From assembly GCF_001687325.1 (NCBI RefSeq), contig NZ_LZRD01000034.1:1-64000 (forward strand): a stretch of DNA of 64,000 bases. The letters are read 5' to 3'. Under the pieces are notes generated by a model that was not told the DNA's origin, ran no database searches, and was given only the letters and a program-made list of their open reading frames with translations. This document shows, one piece after another, positions 50,987 through 60,621 of this stretch. The stretch is from Streptomyces sp. PTY087I2 (GTDB lineage: Bacteria > Actinomycetota > Actinomycetes > Streptomycetales > Streptomycetaceae). Position numbers and translations under genes: made by a program. Each line of letters starts with the position of its first letter. The first letter of the stretch is position 1.

Positions 50987-53101
50987 ATGGATGCCATCTC
51001 CCTGGGCATCGGCGTGCTCGTCGCCGTTGTCCTGCTCATCGTCATCGCCATCGCCATCGTCGTCACCCGGCTGTTCCGCAAGGTCGAGCAGGGCAAGGCG
51101 CTGATCATCTCCAAGACCAAGAAGGTCGACGTCACCTTCACCGGGGCCGTCGTCCTGCCCGTGCTCCACAAGGCCGAGACGATGGACATCTCGGTGAAGA
51201 AGATCGAGATCCACCGTGCCGGGCGGGAGGGGCTGATCTGCCAGGACAACATCCGCGCCGACATCCAGATCACCTTCTTCGTCCGCGTCAACAAGACCGT
51301 CGAGGACGTCATCAAGGTCGCTCAGGCCATCGGCACCGAGCGGGCCAGCGACCGGGTCGCCATCCAGGAGTTCTTCTCCGCGAAGTTCTCCGAGGCCCTC
51401 AAGACCGTCGGCAAGCAGCTCGACTTCGTCGACCTCTACACCAAGCGCGAGGAGTTCCGGGACCGGATCATCCGGGTCATCGGCACCGACCTGAACGGCT
51501 ACCACCTCGACGACGCCGCGATCGACTTCCTCGAGCAGACCCCGATGGCCCAGCTCGACGGCTCCAACATCCTGGACGCGCAGGGCATCCGGAAGATCAC
51601 CGAGCTGACCGCGATCGAGCACGTGCGCACCAACGAGTTCCAGCGCATCGAGCAGAAGGAGATCACCCGGCAGGACGTCGACGCCCGCGAGACGATCCTG
51701 GAGCTGGAGCGCCGGCAGGCCGAGGCCGAGATCAAGCAGCGCCGCGAGGTCGACACCCTGCGGGCCCGCGAGGAGGCGGCCACCGCCCGGGTGCAGGAGG
51801 AGGAGCGGCTCGGCGCGCAGACCGCGTTCATCAGGACCGAGGAGCAGCTCGGTATCCAGCGCGAGAACCAGGCGCGGGAGATCGCCGTCGCGCAGAAGAA
51901 CCGCGAGCGGGTCATCGCCGTCGAGAGCGAGCGCATCGAGAAGGACCGGATGCTGGAGGTCATCGGGCGCGAGCGCGAGACCGAGCTGAACCGGATCGCC
52001 GCCACGAAGGAGGTCGAGGCCGAGCGGCGCGAGGTCGCCGACGTCATCCGCGAGCGGATCGCGGTGGACCGTACGGTCGCCGAGCAGGAGGAGTCGATCC
52101 TCACCCTGCGCGCCGTCGAGGACGCCGAGCGGGCCCGTAAGTCGGTCATCATCGCGGCCGAGGCGGAGGCGCAGGAGAAGCTGGTCAAGGACATCAAGGC
52201 GGCCGAGGCGGCGGAGGCGGCCTCCACGCACCTGGCGGCCGAGCAGCTCACGCTCGCCGAGGCGCGGCTGAAGACGGCCGACCTGGACGCGCAGGCCAAG
52301 CTGCGGCTGGCGGAGGGCATCCAGGCCGAGTCGGCCGCGCCGGGGCTCGCCGCGGTGCAGGTCCGTGACGCGGAGGCGGACGTCATCGAGAAGGCCGGTC
52401 TCGCGGAGGCCGAGGCGACGGCGGCCCGGCTCAAGGCCGAGGCGGAGGGCGCGCGGCTCAAGGCGCTCGCCGACGCGGAGGGCACCCAGGCGCAGGCGAC
52501 CGCGGACGCGGCGGCCATCGGCGAGAAGCTGAAGGCGGAGGCCGCGGGGCTCACGGAGAAGGCGGCCGCGATGGCGGCGCTGGACGAGGCGTCCCGTACG
52601 CACGAGGAGTACCGCCTGCGGCTCGACGCGGAGAAGGAGATCCGGCTGGCGGGGCTCGATGTGCAGCGGCAGGTCGCCGAGGCGCAGGCGACGGTCCTGG
52701 CGACGGGTCTGGAGAACGCCGACATCGACATCGTCGGCGGGGAGTCCGTCTTCTTCGACCGGCTCGTGTCGTCGGTCTCGCTCGGCAAGGCGGTGGACGG
52801 GTTCGTGGACAACTCCCAGACCGCGCAGGCGCTGGCGGGGTCGTGGCTGGACGGTTCGTCGTCCTTCACGGACGACCTGAGCCGGGTGCTGGGGTCGGTC
52901 TCCACGGGTGATGTGCGGAACCTGACGGTGTCGACGCTGCTGATGCGGCTGATGGGGTCGTCGGGTGCGGCGTCAGGCCAGGTGGAGCAGTTGCTGGCGG
53001 CGGCGAAGGAGCTGGGGCTGGCGGATCTGCCGGTGTCTTCGGTGGCCGGTACGGGGGTGGCTCCCGCGGTGTCGTTGAACGGGGCCGGGGCCAAGGGGTA
53101 G
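50987..53101 (+). CDS. Flotillin-family (SPFH/YqiK-like) protein
   Basis: The 704-residue protein has one N-terminal membrane helix (LGIGVLVAVVLLIVIAIAIVV), an SPFH/Band-7 domain near 30-190 (KAETMDISVKKIEIHRAGREGLICQDNIRADIQITFFVRVN) and a very long Glu/Ala-rich coiled coil near 190-610. The C-terminal domain (VGGESVFFDRLVSSVSLGKAVDGFVDNS) is of the YqiK type. It should oligomerise into membrane microdomains. AAGGAC precedes ATG 50987. It sits between the OB-fold protein and the giant AAA ATPase. Confidence 0.93.
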   Translation: MDAISLGIGVLVAVVLLIVIAIAIVVTRLFRKVEQGKALIISKTKKVDVTFTGAVVLPVLHKAETMDISVKKIEIHRAGREGLICQDNIRADIQITFFVRVNKTVEDVIKVAQAIGTERASDRVAIQEFFSAKFSEALKTVGKQLDFVDLYTKREEFRDRIIRVIGTDLNGYHLDDAAIDFLEQTPMAQLDGSNILDAQGIRKITELTAIEHVRTNEFQRIEQKEITRQDVDARETILELERRQAEAEIKQRREVDTLRAREEAATARVQEEERLGAQTAFIRTEEQLGIQRENQAREIAVAQKNRERVIAVESERIEKDRMLEVIGRERETELNRIAATKEVEAERREVADVIRERIAVDRTVAEQEESILTLRAVEDAERARKSVIIAAEAEAQEKLVKDIKAAEAAEAASTHLAAEQLTLAEARLKTADLDAQAKLRLAEGIQAESAAPGLAAVQVRDAEADVIEKAGLAEAEATAARLKAEAEGARLKALADAEGTQAQATADAAAIGEKLKAEAAGLTEKAAAMAALDEASRTHEEYRLRLDAEKEIRLAGLDVQRQVAEAQATVLATGLENADIDIVGGESVFFDRLVSSVSLGKAVDGFVDNSQTAQALAGSWLDGSSSFTDDLSRVLGSVSTGDVRNLTVSTLLMRLMGSSGAASGQVEQLLAAAKELGLADLPVSSVAGTGVAPAVSLNGAGAKG

Positions 53102-53464
53102 GCCGCCCGCACCACCACAGCCCGTCCGTTGCCTGGGGCCGGGGCGCCCGGCCCGGCGAGGCGGGCCCGCACCACCACAGCCCGTCCGGCGTTTGAGGAC
53201 GGAACCCTTGGCCCGGGGGGCCGGAAGGTCTGGGTGTGCGTCCCACGGGGGTGGGCGCACCAGGGCCTGGCCCGCCCGGCAGGGCGGGCCCCTCCGGGCC
53301 AGGGGTTCCGTCCTCAAACGCCGGACAGGCTGGAGTTCCGGGGCCGCGCCACACGCCGGGAGCAGGCCCACCAGCTCGAAGGTTCCGTCCTCAAGCGCCG
53401 GACGGGCTGGAAATCCGGGCCCGGGCCCGACGGCGCATCACGAAACACGTAGGGAGCCGTACGC
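53102..53464. repeat. Intergenic cluster of Streptomyces dispersed palindromic repeats
   Basis: Three copies of a repeat about 30 bp long carry a core like CCGGCGTTTGAGGACGGAAC. One is forward at 53178-53207, and two inverted at about 53303-53332 and 53381-53410, with one or two mismatches between them. A shorter direct repeat (CCGCACCACCACAGCCCGTCCG) occurs at about 53107-53128 and 53167-53188. Forward and inverted copies can form a long stem. They fill the gap between flotillin and ATPase genes and may be a partial terminator. Confidence 0.75.
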
Positions 53465-56400
53465 ATGGACAGCGACATCACCGCCACCGCCACCGCGCCC
53501 CAGGGCGATGTGGACGCCGGTGCCTACGAGGTGCTGCGGCGGCGGCTCTCCGCGCAGGCCGGGGAGCTCGTGCGGCGGGCCGAGGCGCTCAACGCCCGGC
53601 GGACCGAGGAGTTCGGGTCGACCGGGCTGCGGCTCCTGGCCACCGAGCAGGTGCGCACCGAGCACGCCTCCGTCCCGCGTGACCTCGTCGCCGTGGGCGG
53701 GAAGCTCCTCTTCGGGTTCGAGCGGGGGCCGGGGGCCCGGGGCGAGGCCGGGGTCGACGACGTCCTCCTCGTACGGGACGCCGAAGGGGACAGCGAGGCA
53801 CCCGAGAACGGCGACACCCTCCTCGACGACGACGGGTTCCGGCGCGAGTTCGCCTCCCTCCACCGCTACTTCCGCGACGCCCGCCTCCTCCGTCTGCGCC
53901 GGACCGGCGGGAAGCTTCTCGCCGTCTTCCGTACGGGCGAGAACGCCGAGGACATCCGCGTGCTGCGCTGGGCGCTGGGCGCGGACGGGTCCCCCGGGGC
54001 GTTCCTCGACGCGCAGGGCGAGCGGGACCATGTCTTCCCCGCGTCCCACGACTTCGACTGGACCGTCGCCGGGCGCGAGGCCCACCGCCCCGGCCGCCAC
54101 CCGCACATCGCCATCGGCAAGGGCGGCGGCCTCTTCGTCGACACGCTCGGCGGCACCCTGACCGTCAAGGTCACCGATGACACCGAGTCGCCGGACGGGA
54201 TCTACGAGGAGCCCGTCGACGAGCCGTTGCAGTCGCTGGCCGACGCCGACGTCGAGTACGCGGAGGTCGGGCCGCTGGTCCTGCTGCGCGTACGGCCGTA
54301 CAAGGAGACCGACTGGCGGCATCTGGTCTTCAACTCCCTGCTCTCCAGTGTCCAGCGGCTCGACTCCATCGGACCGTCCTGCCACCGCCTCCCCGAGGAC
54401 CAGGGGATCATCTTCCCCGGCGGCTACTACCTCACCACCGGCACCGCGAAGACCTTCGACACCGCCGAGGAGCTGACCGAGCCGGTCTTCGAGGGCGCGG
54501 TCCGCTCGCCCAATGGGGAGGACGTCCTCTACGTCTTCCGTTCCCGCGACGGCCTCCGCAGCCTCCTCCTCCCCTACAACCTGATCCGCCAGGAGGTCGC
54601 CACCCCGCTCACCGGGCGCGGGCACGCGCTGCTGGACGACGGAACGCTGGTCCTGCTGCGGGACAACCCGGACGGGCCGGCCCGCGTGCACCCGTTGCAG
54701 CGCTGGCAGACGCCGTACGTCTCCGACACCTACGCCGCCGCCCGGCCCGCCGGGACCGGGCCGCTCGCCCGGACCGGCAACGCCGATCTCGTACGCGGGA
54801 TTTCGGACTGCCTCGCGCTCGCGCACGGGGTGCGGGACATGACGCCGACGACCGCCGTGTACGGGCAGCTCGCCGCCGACTGCGCCCGCGCGCAGGACCG
54901 CTACCACTGGCTGTCCGACCCCGAACTGGGCGCGCTCGGTGAGCCGTTGGCCGAGCTGCGGGCCACCGCGCAGCAGGTGCTGGCCGAGTTCACCGCCGTA
55001 CAGGATCTGACCCGGCGGGCCGCCGAGGCGCTGGAGGAGACCGCGACCCGCATCACCGCGCTGGTGCGGCGGGTGCGCGGCGAGGTGCCCGGGTCGGCGT
55101 CCGCGTGGGTCGAGCGGCTCACCGAACTGCGGCAGGCTCATGGGCACTTGGCGACGGTCGGCGAGATGCGGTACGCCGACGTCGAGCGGATCGCGGAGCT
55201 GTCGGCCCGGACCGAGGACGACATCGCCTCCGCCGCCCAGCGGGCCGTCTCCTTCCTCGCCCGTGAGGACGCGTTCGACGGGTATCACGCGGACATCGCG
55301 GGGCTCGTGGCCGACGCGGGGGCGCTGGAGACCGTACGGGACGCCTCCGCCGTGACGGACCGGCTGGCGTCGATGACGGAGGGGCTCGCCACCGTCACGG
55401 ACGTCGTCGCCGGTCTCGACATCGGCGACGCCACCGTGCGCACCTCGATCCTGGAGCGGATCGCGGAGGTGCTGGGCGGGGCGAACCGGGCCCGCGCCAC
55501 GCTGGACGCGCGCCGCCGGGAGCTGCTGTCGAAGGAGGGCCGGGCCGAGTTCGCCGCCGAGTTCGCGCTGCTCGGGCAGGCGGTCACGGGCGCGCTGGCG
55601 GCGGCCGAGTCGCCGGAGGCGTGTGACGAGCAACTGTCGCGACTGCTGCTCCAGTTGGAGAACCTGGAGTCACGGTTCGCGGAGTTCGACGACTTCCTCG
55701 CCGAGCTGGCCGAGCGCCGCACCGAGGTGTACGAGGCGTTCTCGGCGCGCAAGCAGACCCTCCAGGACGAGCGGGCGCGGCGCGCGGAGCGGCTGGCCGG
55801 GTCGGCCGACCGGGTGCTGGAGACCATCGCCCGGCGGGTGGCCGCGCTGGACGATCTCGACGCCGTCCACACCTACTTCGCCTCCGACCCGATGGTCGCC
55901 AAGATCCGGCGGACCGCCGACGAACTGCGTGAACTCGGCGACCCGGTACGGGCGGAGGAGCTGGACGGGCGGCTGAAGGCGGCCCGGCAGGAGGCGGGCC
56001 GCGCCCTGCGCGACCGCACCGAGCTGTACGCCGACGGCGGGTCCGTGATCAAGCTGGGCCGCCACCGGTTCGCGGTGAACACCCAGCCGTTCGACCTGAC
56101 GCTCGTGCCCTCCGGGGAGAGCCTCGTCTTCGCGCTGACCGGGACGGACTACCGGGCCCCGGTCACCGACCCGGCGTTCGCGGCGGCCCGGCCGTACTGG
56201 GAACAGCTGCTCCCCTCGGAGAACGCCGCCGTCTACCGCGCCGAGCACCTCGCCGCCCGCCTCCTCGACGAGCACGGGGCGAGCCGCCTGACCGCGTTGT
56301 CCGACGCCGAACTGGCCAAGCTCGTAAGGGAGTCGGCGGCCGAGGCATACGACGAGGGGTACACCCGGGGCGTCCACGACGAGGACGCCACCGCGATCCT

Positions 56401-58483
56401 GGCCGCCCTGCTGCGCCTGCACGCGGACGCCGGGCTACTGCGCCACGAGCCCGGGGCACGGGCGGCCGCCCAGCTGTTCTGGACGTACGGCGTGGACGCG
56501 GCGCAGCGCACGGCCTGGGCGCGGCGGGCGGTATCGCTGGCCCGCGCCCGCGACACCTTCGGGCTGGCCCCGGCCATCGCCGTGCTCCAGGAGGAGTGGG
56601 CGACGGCGATCGAGTGCAGCCCGGCTGCGGCGGACGGAGTGCGGCCCGAGGCCGTCGCCGCGTACCTCTTCGAGGAGCTGACGACCGGACCGGCCGGGTT
56701 CGTCCGGTCCGCCGGGGCCCGGGCGTTCCTGGACGGGTTCCACCGGGCCGCCGGGCCCGATGTGTACGCGGAGGACCTGGCGGCCCTCGGCGACGACCTG
56801 GCCGCCCGCAAGCAGCTCGTGGAGGGCTGGCTCGTCCCGTACGCCGAGTCCACCGGGGCCGCCGGAGCGACGGGGACGGGCTTCGGCGGCGGCGATCTGG
56901 CGGAGGCCGTCGCGGTGGAGCTCTGCCCGGAGCTGGAGCGGTACGCGTGCGACGCGCCGCTCACCGAGCGGCTGGAAGGGCTGCTCGGCGACCACCCGCG
57001 CATCGCGGGCGGCGGTGCCCTCACCGTACGGATCGACGAACTCCTCGCCCGTACCGCCGAGTTCCGCACCGACACCGTGCCCGGGTTCCGCGCCTACCAG
57101 CGGCTGCGCACCTCCCTGGTGACCGGTGAGCGCGGCCGGCTGCGGCTGGACGACCACCGGCCGCGCGTGATGTCGGCGTTCGTCCGCAACCGGCTGCTCG
57201 ACGAGGTGTACCTGCCGCTGATCGGCGACAGCCTGGCCAAGCAGCTCGGCACCGCCGACGCCGACCGGCGCACCGACTCGCAGGGCCTGCTCCTGCTCGT
57301 CTCGCCGCCCGGCTACGGCAAGACGACGCTGATGGAGTACGTCGCGGACCGGCTCGGCATGGTCCTCGTCAAGATCAGCGGCCCGAACCTGGGCCACGAC
57401 GTGACCTCCCTCGACCCGGACCGGGCCCCGAGCGCCACCGCGCGGCAGGAGATCGAGAAGATCAACTTCGCGCTGGAGGCGGGCAACAACACGCTCCTCT
57501 ATCTCGACGACATCCAGCACACCTCGCCCGAACTCCTCCAGAAGTTCATCCCGTTGTGCGACGCCACGCGCCGTATCGAGGGCGTACGGGACGGCGAGCC
57601 GCGCAGCTACGACCTGCGGGGCAAGCGGTTCGCGGTGTGCATGGCGGGCAACCCGTACACCGAGTCCGGCGAGCAGTTCCGGATCCCCGACATGCTCGCC
57701 AACCGGGCGGACGTGTGGAACCTCGGCGAGGTGCTGAGCGGTCGCGAGGACGTCTTCGCGCTGAGCTTCGTGGAGAACGCGCTGACCGCCAACCCGGTCC
57801 TCGCCCCGCTGGCCGGCCGCTCCCGCGACGATCTGGCGCTGCTGGTGCGGCTGGCGGGCGGCAGCGATCCGGCCGCGCGCGCGGAGCATCTGGAACACCC
57901 GTACAGCGCGGCCGAGTTGGACCGCATCCTGGCGGTGCTGCGCCATCTCCTCACGGCCCGGGACACGGTGCTCGCGGTGAACGCGGCGTACATCGCGTCG
58001 GCCGCGCAGACGGACGCCACGCGCACCGAGCCGCCGTTCCGGCTCCAGGGCTCCTACCGCAACATGAACAAGATCGCCGAGCGGATCGTGCCCGTCATGA
58101 ACGACGACGAACTGTCCGCCGTCATCGACGACCACTACACGGGCGAGGCCCAGACGCTCACCACCGGGGCCGAGGCGAATCTGCTGAAGCTGGCCGCCCT
58201 GCGTGGCACGCTCACCGCCGAACAGGCGGAACGGTGGGCGGCGATCAGCGGTTCCTACGTCCGTACGCAGGCGCTCGGCGGGCCGGAGGGCGACCCGATG
58301 ACCCGGGCCGTGGCCGCGCTCGGGCTGCTCGCGGACCGGATCGCCGCGGTCGAGACGGCGATTCAGCGGGCAGCGGACCCCCGGCACCTGCTCGCCGGCG
58401 TCCAGGGCGGCGCCAACGGCGGGGCGGTCAACGACCGTCCTGCCCCCGGCCGTCATGCGAAGATCACAAACGCTCCACACTGA
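53465..58483 (+). CDS. Giant DUF3686-type AAA+ ATPase
   Basis: The 1672-residue protein belongs to the family annotated as DNA-repair ATPase with DUF3686, but no DNA-binding motif is visible. It has an N-terminal beta-rich region near 60-450, long helical or coiled regions near 480-870, and a C-terminal AAA+ module. Walker A is LLLVSPPGYGKTTLMEYVADRL (near 1278-1300), Walker B is NTLLYLDDIQHTS (near 1345), followed by sensor-like KRFAVCMAGNPYTESGEQFRIPDMLANRADVWNLG and QGSYRNMNKIAERIVPVMND. In other bacteria it co-occurs with YqiK flotillin and TerB, as here, so membrane-stress remodelling is more likely than DNA repair. Confidence 0.87.
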   Translation: MDSDITATATAPQGDVDAGAYEVLRRRLSAQAGELVRRAEALNARRTEEFGSTGLRLLATEQVRTEHASVPRDLVAVGGKLLFGFERGPGARGEAGVDDVLLVRDAEGDSEAPENGDTLLDDDGFRREFASLHRYFRDARLLRLRRTGGKLLAVFRTGENAEDIRVLRWALGADGSPGAFLDAQGERDHVFPASHDFDWTVAGREAHRPGRHPHIAIGKGGGLFVDTLGGTLTVKVTDDTESPDGIYEEPVDEPLQSLADADVEYAEVGPLVLLRVRPYKETDWRHLVFNSLLSSVQRLDSIGPSCHRLPEDQGIIFPGGYYLTTGTAKTFDTAEELTEPVFEGAVRSPNGEDVLYVFRSRDGLRSLLLPYNLIRQEVATPLTGRGHALLDDGTLVLLRDNPDGPARVHPLQRWQTPYVSDTYAAARPAGTGPLARTGNADLVRGISDCLALAHGVRDMTPTTAVYGQLAADCARAQDRYHWLSDPELGALGEPLAELRATAQQVLAEFTAVQDLTRRAAEALEETATRITALVRRVRGEVPGSASAWVERLTELRQAHGHLATVGEMRYADVERIAELSARTEDDIASAAQRAVSFLAREDAFDGYHADIAGLVADAGALETVRDASAVTDRLASMTEGLATVTDVVAGLDIGDATVRTSILERIAEVLGGANRARATLDARRRELLSKEGRAEFAAEFALLGQAVTGALAAAESPEACDEQLSRLLLQLENLESRFAEFDDFLAELAERRTEVYEAFSARKQTLQDERARRAERLAGSADRVLETIARRVAALDDLDAVHTYFASDPMVAKIRRTADELRELGDPVRAEELDGRLKAARQEAGRALRDRTELYADGGSVIKLGRHRFAVNTQPFDLTLVPSGESLVFALTGTDYRAPVTDPAFAAARPYWEQLLPSENAAVYRAEHLAARLLDEHGASRLTALSDAELAKLVRESAAEAYDEGYTRGVHDEDATAILAALLRLHADAGLLRHEPGARAAAQLFWTYGVDAAQRTAWARRAVSLARARDTFGLAPAIAVLQEEWATAIECSPAAADGVRPEAVAAYLFEELTTGPAGFVRSAGARAFLDGFHRAAGPDVYAEDLAALGDDLAARKQLVEGWLVPYAESTGAAGATGTGFGGGDLAEAVAVELCPELERYACDAPLTERLEGLLGDHPRIAGGGALTVRIDELLARTAEFRTDTVPGFRAYQRLRTSLVTGERGRLRLDDHRPRVMSAFVRNRLLDEVYLPLIGDSLAKQLGTADADRRTDSQGLLLLVSPPGYGKTTLMEYVADRLGMVLVKISGPNLGHDVTSLDPDRAPSATARQEIEKINFALEAGNNTLLYLDDIQHTSPELLQKFIPLCDATRRIEGVRDGEPRSYDLRGKRFAVCMAGNPYTESGEQFRIPDMLANRADVWNLGEVLSGREDVFALSFVENALTANPVLAPLAGRSRDDLALLVRLAGGSDPAARAEHLEHPYSAAELDRILAVLRHLLTARDTVLAVNAAYIASAAQTDATRTEPPFRLQGSYRNMNKIAERIVPVMNDDELSAVIDDHYTGEAQTLTTGAEANLLKLAALRGTLTAEQAERWAAISGSYVRTQALGGPEGDPMTRAVAALGLLADRIAAVETAIQRAADPRHLLAGVQGGANGGAVNDRPAPGRHAKITNAPH

Positions 58484-58523
58484 TCGGCACTGATCGGGAA
58501 GACCGAGCCGGAAGGATCACGGC

Positions 58524-60527
58524 ATGCTGGGTTTCGTGCCTCCACTTCCTCAGCAGCCGGGACGGCCGCCGTCCTCCGGCCACATGATCGTCTGCGGTGA
58601 CGACGCCCTGGCGCGCCGACTCGCCGTGGAGCTGCGCTTCATCTACGGAGAACGGGTCACGCTGCTCCTGCCGCCGGGCCGGGACGCGAACAACCCGGAG
58701 ACCCCGCTGACCCAACGGGGCCGGGCGGCCGCCCTGTTCGGCCGGATGTCGGCGGCGATGAACCGCTCGGGCAACGGCAACGGGACCACCGGCGGCAGCG
58801 GCGACACCAACGCCGGGGTCGAGGCCGTCCGCATCATGGAGGCCCCCGAGCCCTCCGACGACGTCCTGGAGGAGGCGGGCATCGACCGGGCCGCCGCCCT
58901 CGCCCTCGTCTACGACGACGACGAGCGCAACATCCGCGCCGCCCTGACCGCCCGCCGCCTCAACCCCCGTCTGCGGCTGGTGATCCGGCTCTACAACCGC
59001 AAGCTCGGCCAGCATCTGGAGGAGCTGCTCGACCAGGCGGCGGCCGTCGCCATGCCCGGTATCGACCCGGCGCTGCTGGACGCCTCCACCACCGTCCTGT
59101 CCGACGCCGACACCGCCGCCCCGGCCCTCGCCGCCACCGCCCTGACCGGCAGCAGCAAGGTCATCCAGGCCGAGGGGCTGCTCCTGCGGGCCGCCGAGCG
59201 CCCGCCGCCGGGCCCCGGCGAGAGCGCCGACCCCGGCCTGTGCACCCTCGCGCTGCTCTCCTCCACCACCAACGACCCGGCGGGTGCGGAGGGTTCGGAC
59301 AGCAGCGGCGACGAGGCCCCGCTGCTCCTGCCCGACGAACGCGCCGTCGCCGAGGCGACCGGCCGGGGCACGGTGGTCCTCGAAGCGATCAGCCGGGCCG
59401 ATCCGGACCGGCCCGCGACTCGGATGGGCGGCCGGGGCGCGCCGCTCTCGCAGGTCTTCTCCCGCCGGCTGCGCTGGTCGGCCCTCGGCATCGCGCTCGC
59501 GGCACTCGCCCTGGTGGTCGCCTCGCTCCTCACCACCCAGGACAGCCTGGTCCACTCCACGTATCTGACCCTGCTCGACCTGCTGGGCATGAACGACCCG
59601 TCGGAGGACGGCACGACCGCCCGGAAGATCATCCAGCTGCTCTCCGGCGTCGCCGGGCTGCTCCTGCTGCCGCTGCTGATCGCCGCCGTCCTGGAGGCGT
59701 TCGGCACCCTGCGCACGGCCTCCTCGCTGCGCCGCCCGCCGCGCGGCCTCTCGGGACACGTGGTGCTGCTGGGGCTCGGCAAGATCGGCACGCGTGTTCT
59801 CGTACGGCTGAGGGAACTCGACATCCCCGTGGTCGTCGTCGAGGAGGACCCCGAGGCGCGCGGCATCCCGCTGGCCCGCTCGATGCATGTGCCGACCGTC
59901 ATCGGCGACGTCACCCAGGAAGGCGTCCTCGAAGCGGCCAAGATCCGCCGCGCCCACGCCCTCCTCGCGCTCACCAGCATCGACACGACGAACCTGGAAG
60001 CCACGCTGTACGCCCGCTCGGTGAAGCCGGACCTGAGGGTCGCGCTGCGGCTGTACGACGACGAGTTCGCCACCGCCGTCTACCGCACCCTGCGCACCGC
60101 GCACCCCCAGGCCCTGACCCGCTCCCGCTCGGTCTCCCATCTGGCCGCGCCGTCCTTCGCGGTCGCCATGATGGGCCGCCAGATCCTCGGCGCGGTCCCG
60201 GTCGAGCGCAAGGTGATGCTGTTCGCCGCCCTGGAGGTCGCGGGGCACCCGCAGCTGGAGGGCCACACGGTCGAGCAGGCGTTCCGGGCGGGCGCCTGGC
60301 GGGTCCTGGCCATCGACGCCACCCCGCCCGCCGACCGCAACCCGGACCTCGCCGCCCTGCCCCCGTTCGACCCGGAGGGCGACGCGACCCCGCCGCCCTC
60401 CGGCCTGGTATGGGACCTGCACCCCGGCTACGTCCTGCGCGCCCAGGACCGGGTGGTGATCGCCGCCACCCGCCGGGGCCTCGCGGAGCTACTGCGGCGA
60501 CAGCGGTCGGCGGTGCCGAGGCAGTAG
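58524..60527 (+). CDS. RCK-2TM-RCK ion channel, CASTOR/POLLUX-like (TrkA_N)
   Basis: The 667-residue protein has an N-terminal Rossmann RCK-like domain near 20-165 (GHMIVCGDDALARRLAVELRFIYGERVTLLLPPG), two membrane helices near 315-335 and 370-395 flanking a pore-like loop (DSLVHSTYLTLLDLLGMNDPSEDG), and a second RCK domain near 410-545 (GHVVLLGLGKIGTRVLVRLRELDIPVVVVEEDPEARG). The canonical potassium filter TVGYG is absent, as in CASTOR/POLLUX channels. It starts 40 bp after the AAA ATPase with GGAAGG upstream and is probably co-expressed. Confidence 0.83.
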   Translation: MLGFVPPLPQQPGRPPSSGHMIVCGDDALARRLAVELRFIYGERVTLLLPPGRDANNPETPLTQRGRAAALFGRMSAAMNRSGNGNGTTGGSGDTNAGVEAVRIMEAPEPSDDVLEEAGIDRAAALALVYDDDERNIRAALTARRLNPRLRLVIRLYNRKLGQHLEELLDQAAAVAMPGIDPALLDASTTVLSDADTAAPALAATALTGSSKVIQAEGLLLRAAERPPPGPGESADPGLCTLALLSSTTNDPAGAEGSDSSGDEAPLLLPDERAVAEATGRGTVVLEAISRADPDRPATRMGGRGAPLSQVFSRRLRWSALGIALAALALVVASLLTTQDSLVHSTYLTLLDLLGMNDPSEDGTTARKIIQLLSGVAGLLLLPLLIAAVLEAFGTLRTASSLRRPPRGLSGHVVLLGLGKIGTRVLVRLRELDIPVVVVEEDPEARGIPLARSMHVPTVIGDVTQEGVLEAAKIRRAHALLALTSIDTTNLEATLYARSVKPDLRVALRLYDDEFATAVYRTLRTAHPQALTRSRSVSHLAAPSFAVAMMGRQILGAVPVERKVMLFAALEVAGHPQLEGHTVEQAFRAGAWRVLAIDATPPADRNPDLAALPPFDPEGDATPPPSGLVWDLHPGYVLRAQDRVVIAATRRGLAELLRRQRSAVPRQ

Positions 60528-60542
60528 GGGGTTTCCCCCTAC
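60524..60542. terminator. Compact hairpin after channel gene
   Basis: GTAGGGGG (60524-60531), TTT and CCCCCTAC (60535-60542) form a perfect 8-bp stem overlapping the channel stop codon. It separates the channel from the convergent TrpRS gene. Confidence 0.75.
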
Positions 60543-60621
60543 CGGGGCGGGCTTCCTCCTGGTCGGCCGGCTGGGGGCGGGCCGGTTCGCGGGCGGGTGG
60601 CCGGCCGGTTCGCGCGGTCGG

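Noticed and set aside
56435..58480. 681-codon minus-strand frame opposite the AAA ATPase, and a similar one at 46368-48656
   Set aside because: Both are antisense to clear Walker-motif and membrane-protein genes and show no domain or composition of a real protein.
53465..58483. DNA-repair function for the giant ATPase
   Set aside because: The name is inherited; no nuclease or DNA-binding motif is visible and the neighbours are membrane-stress genes.
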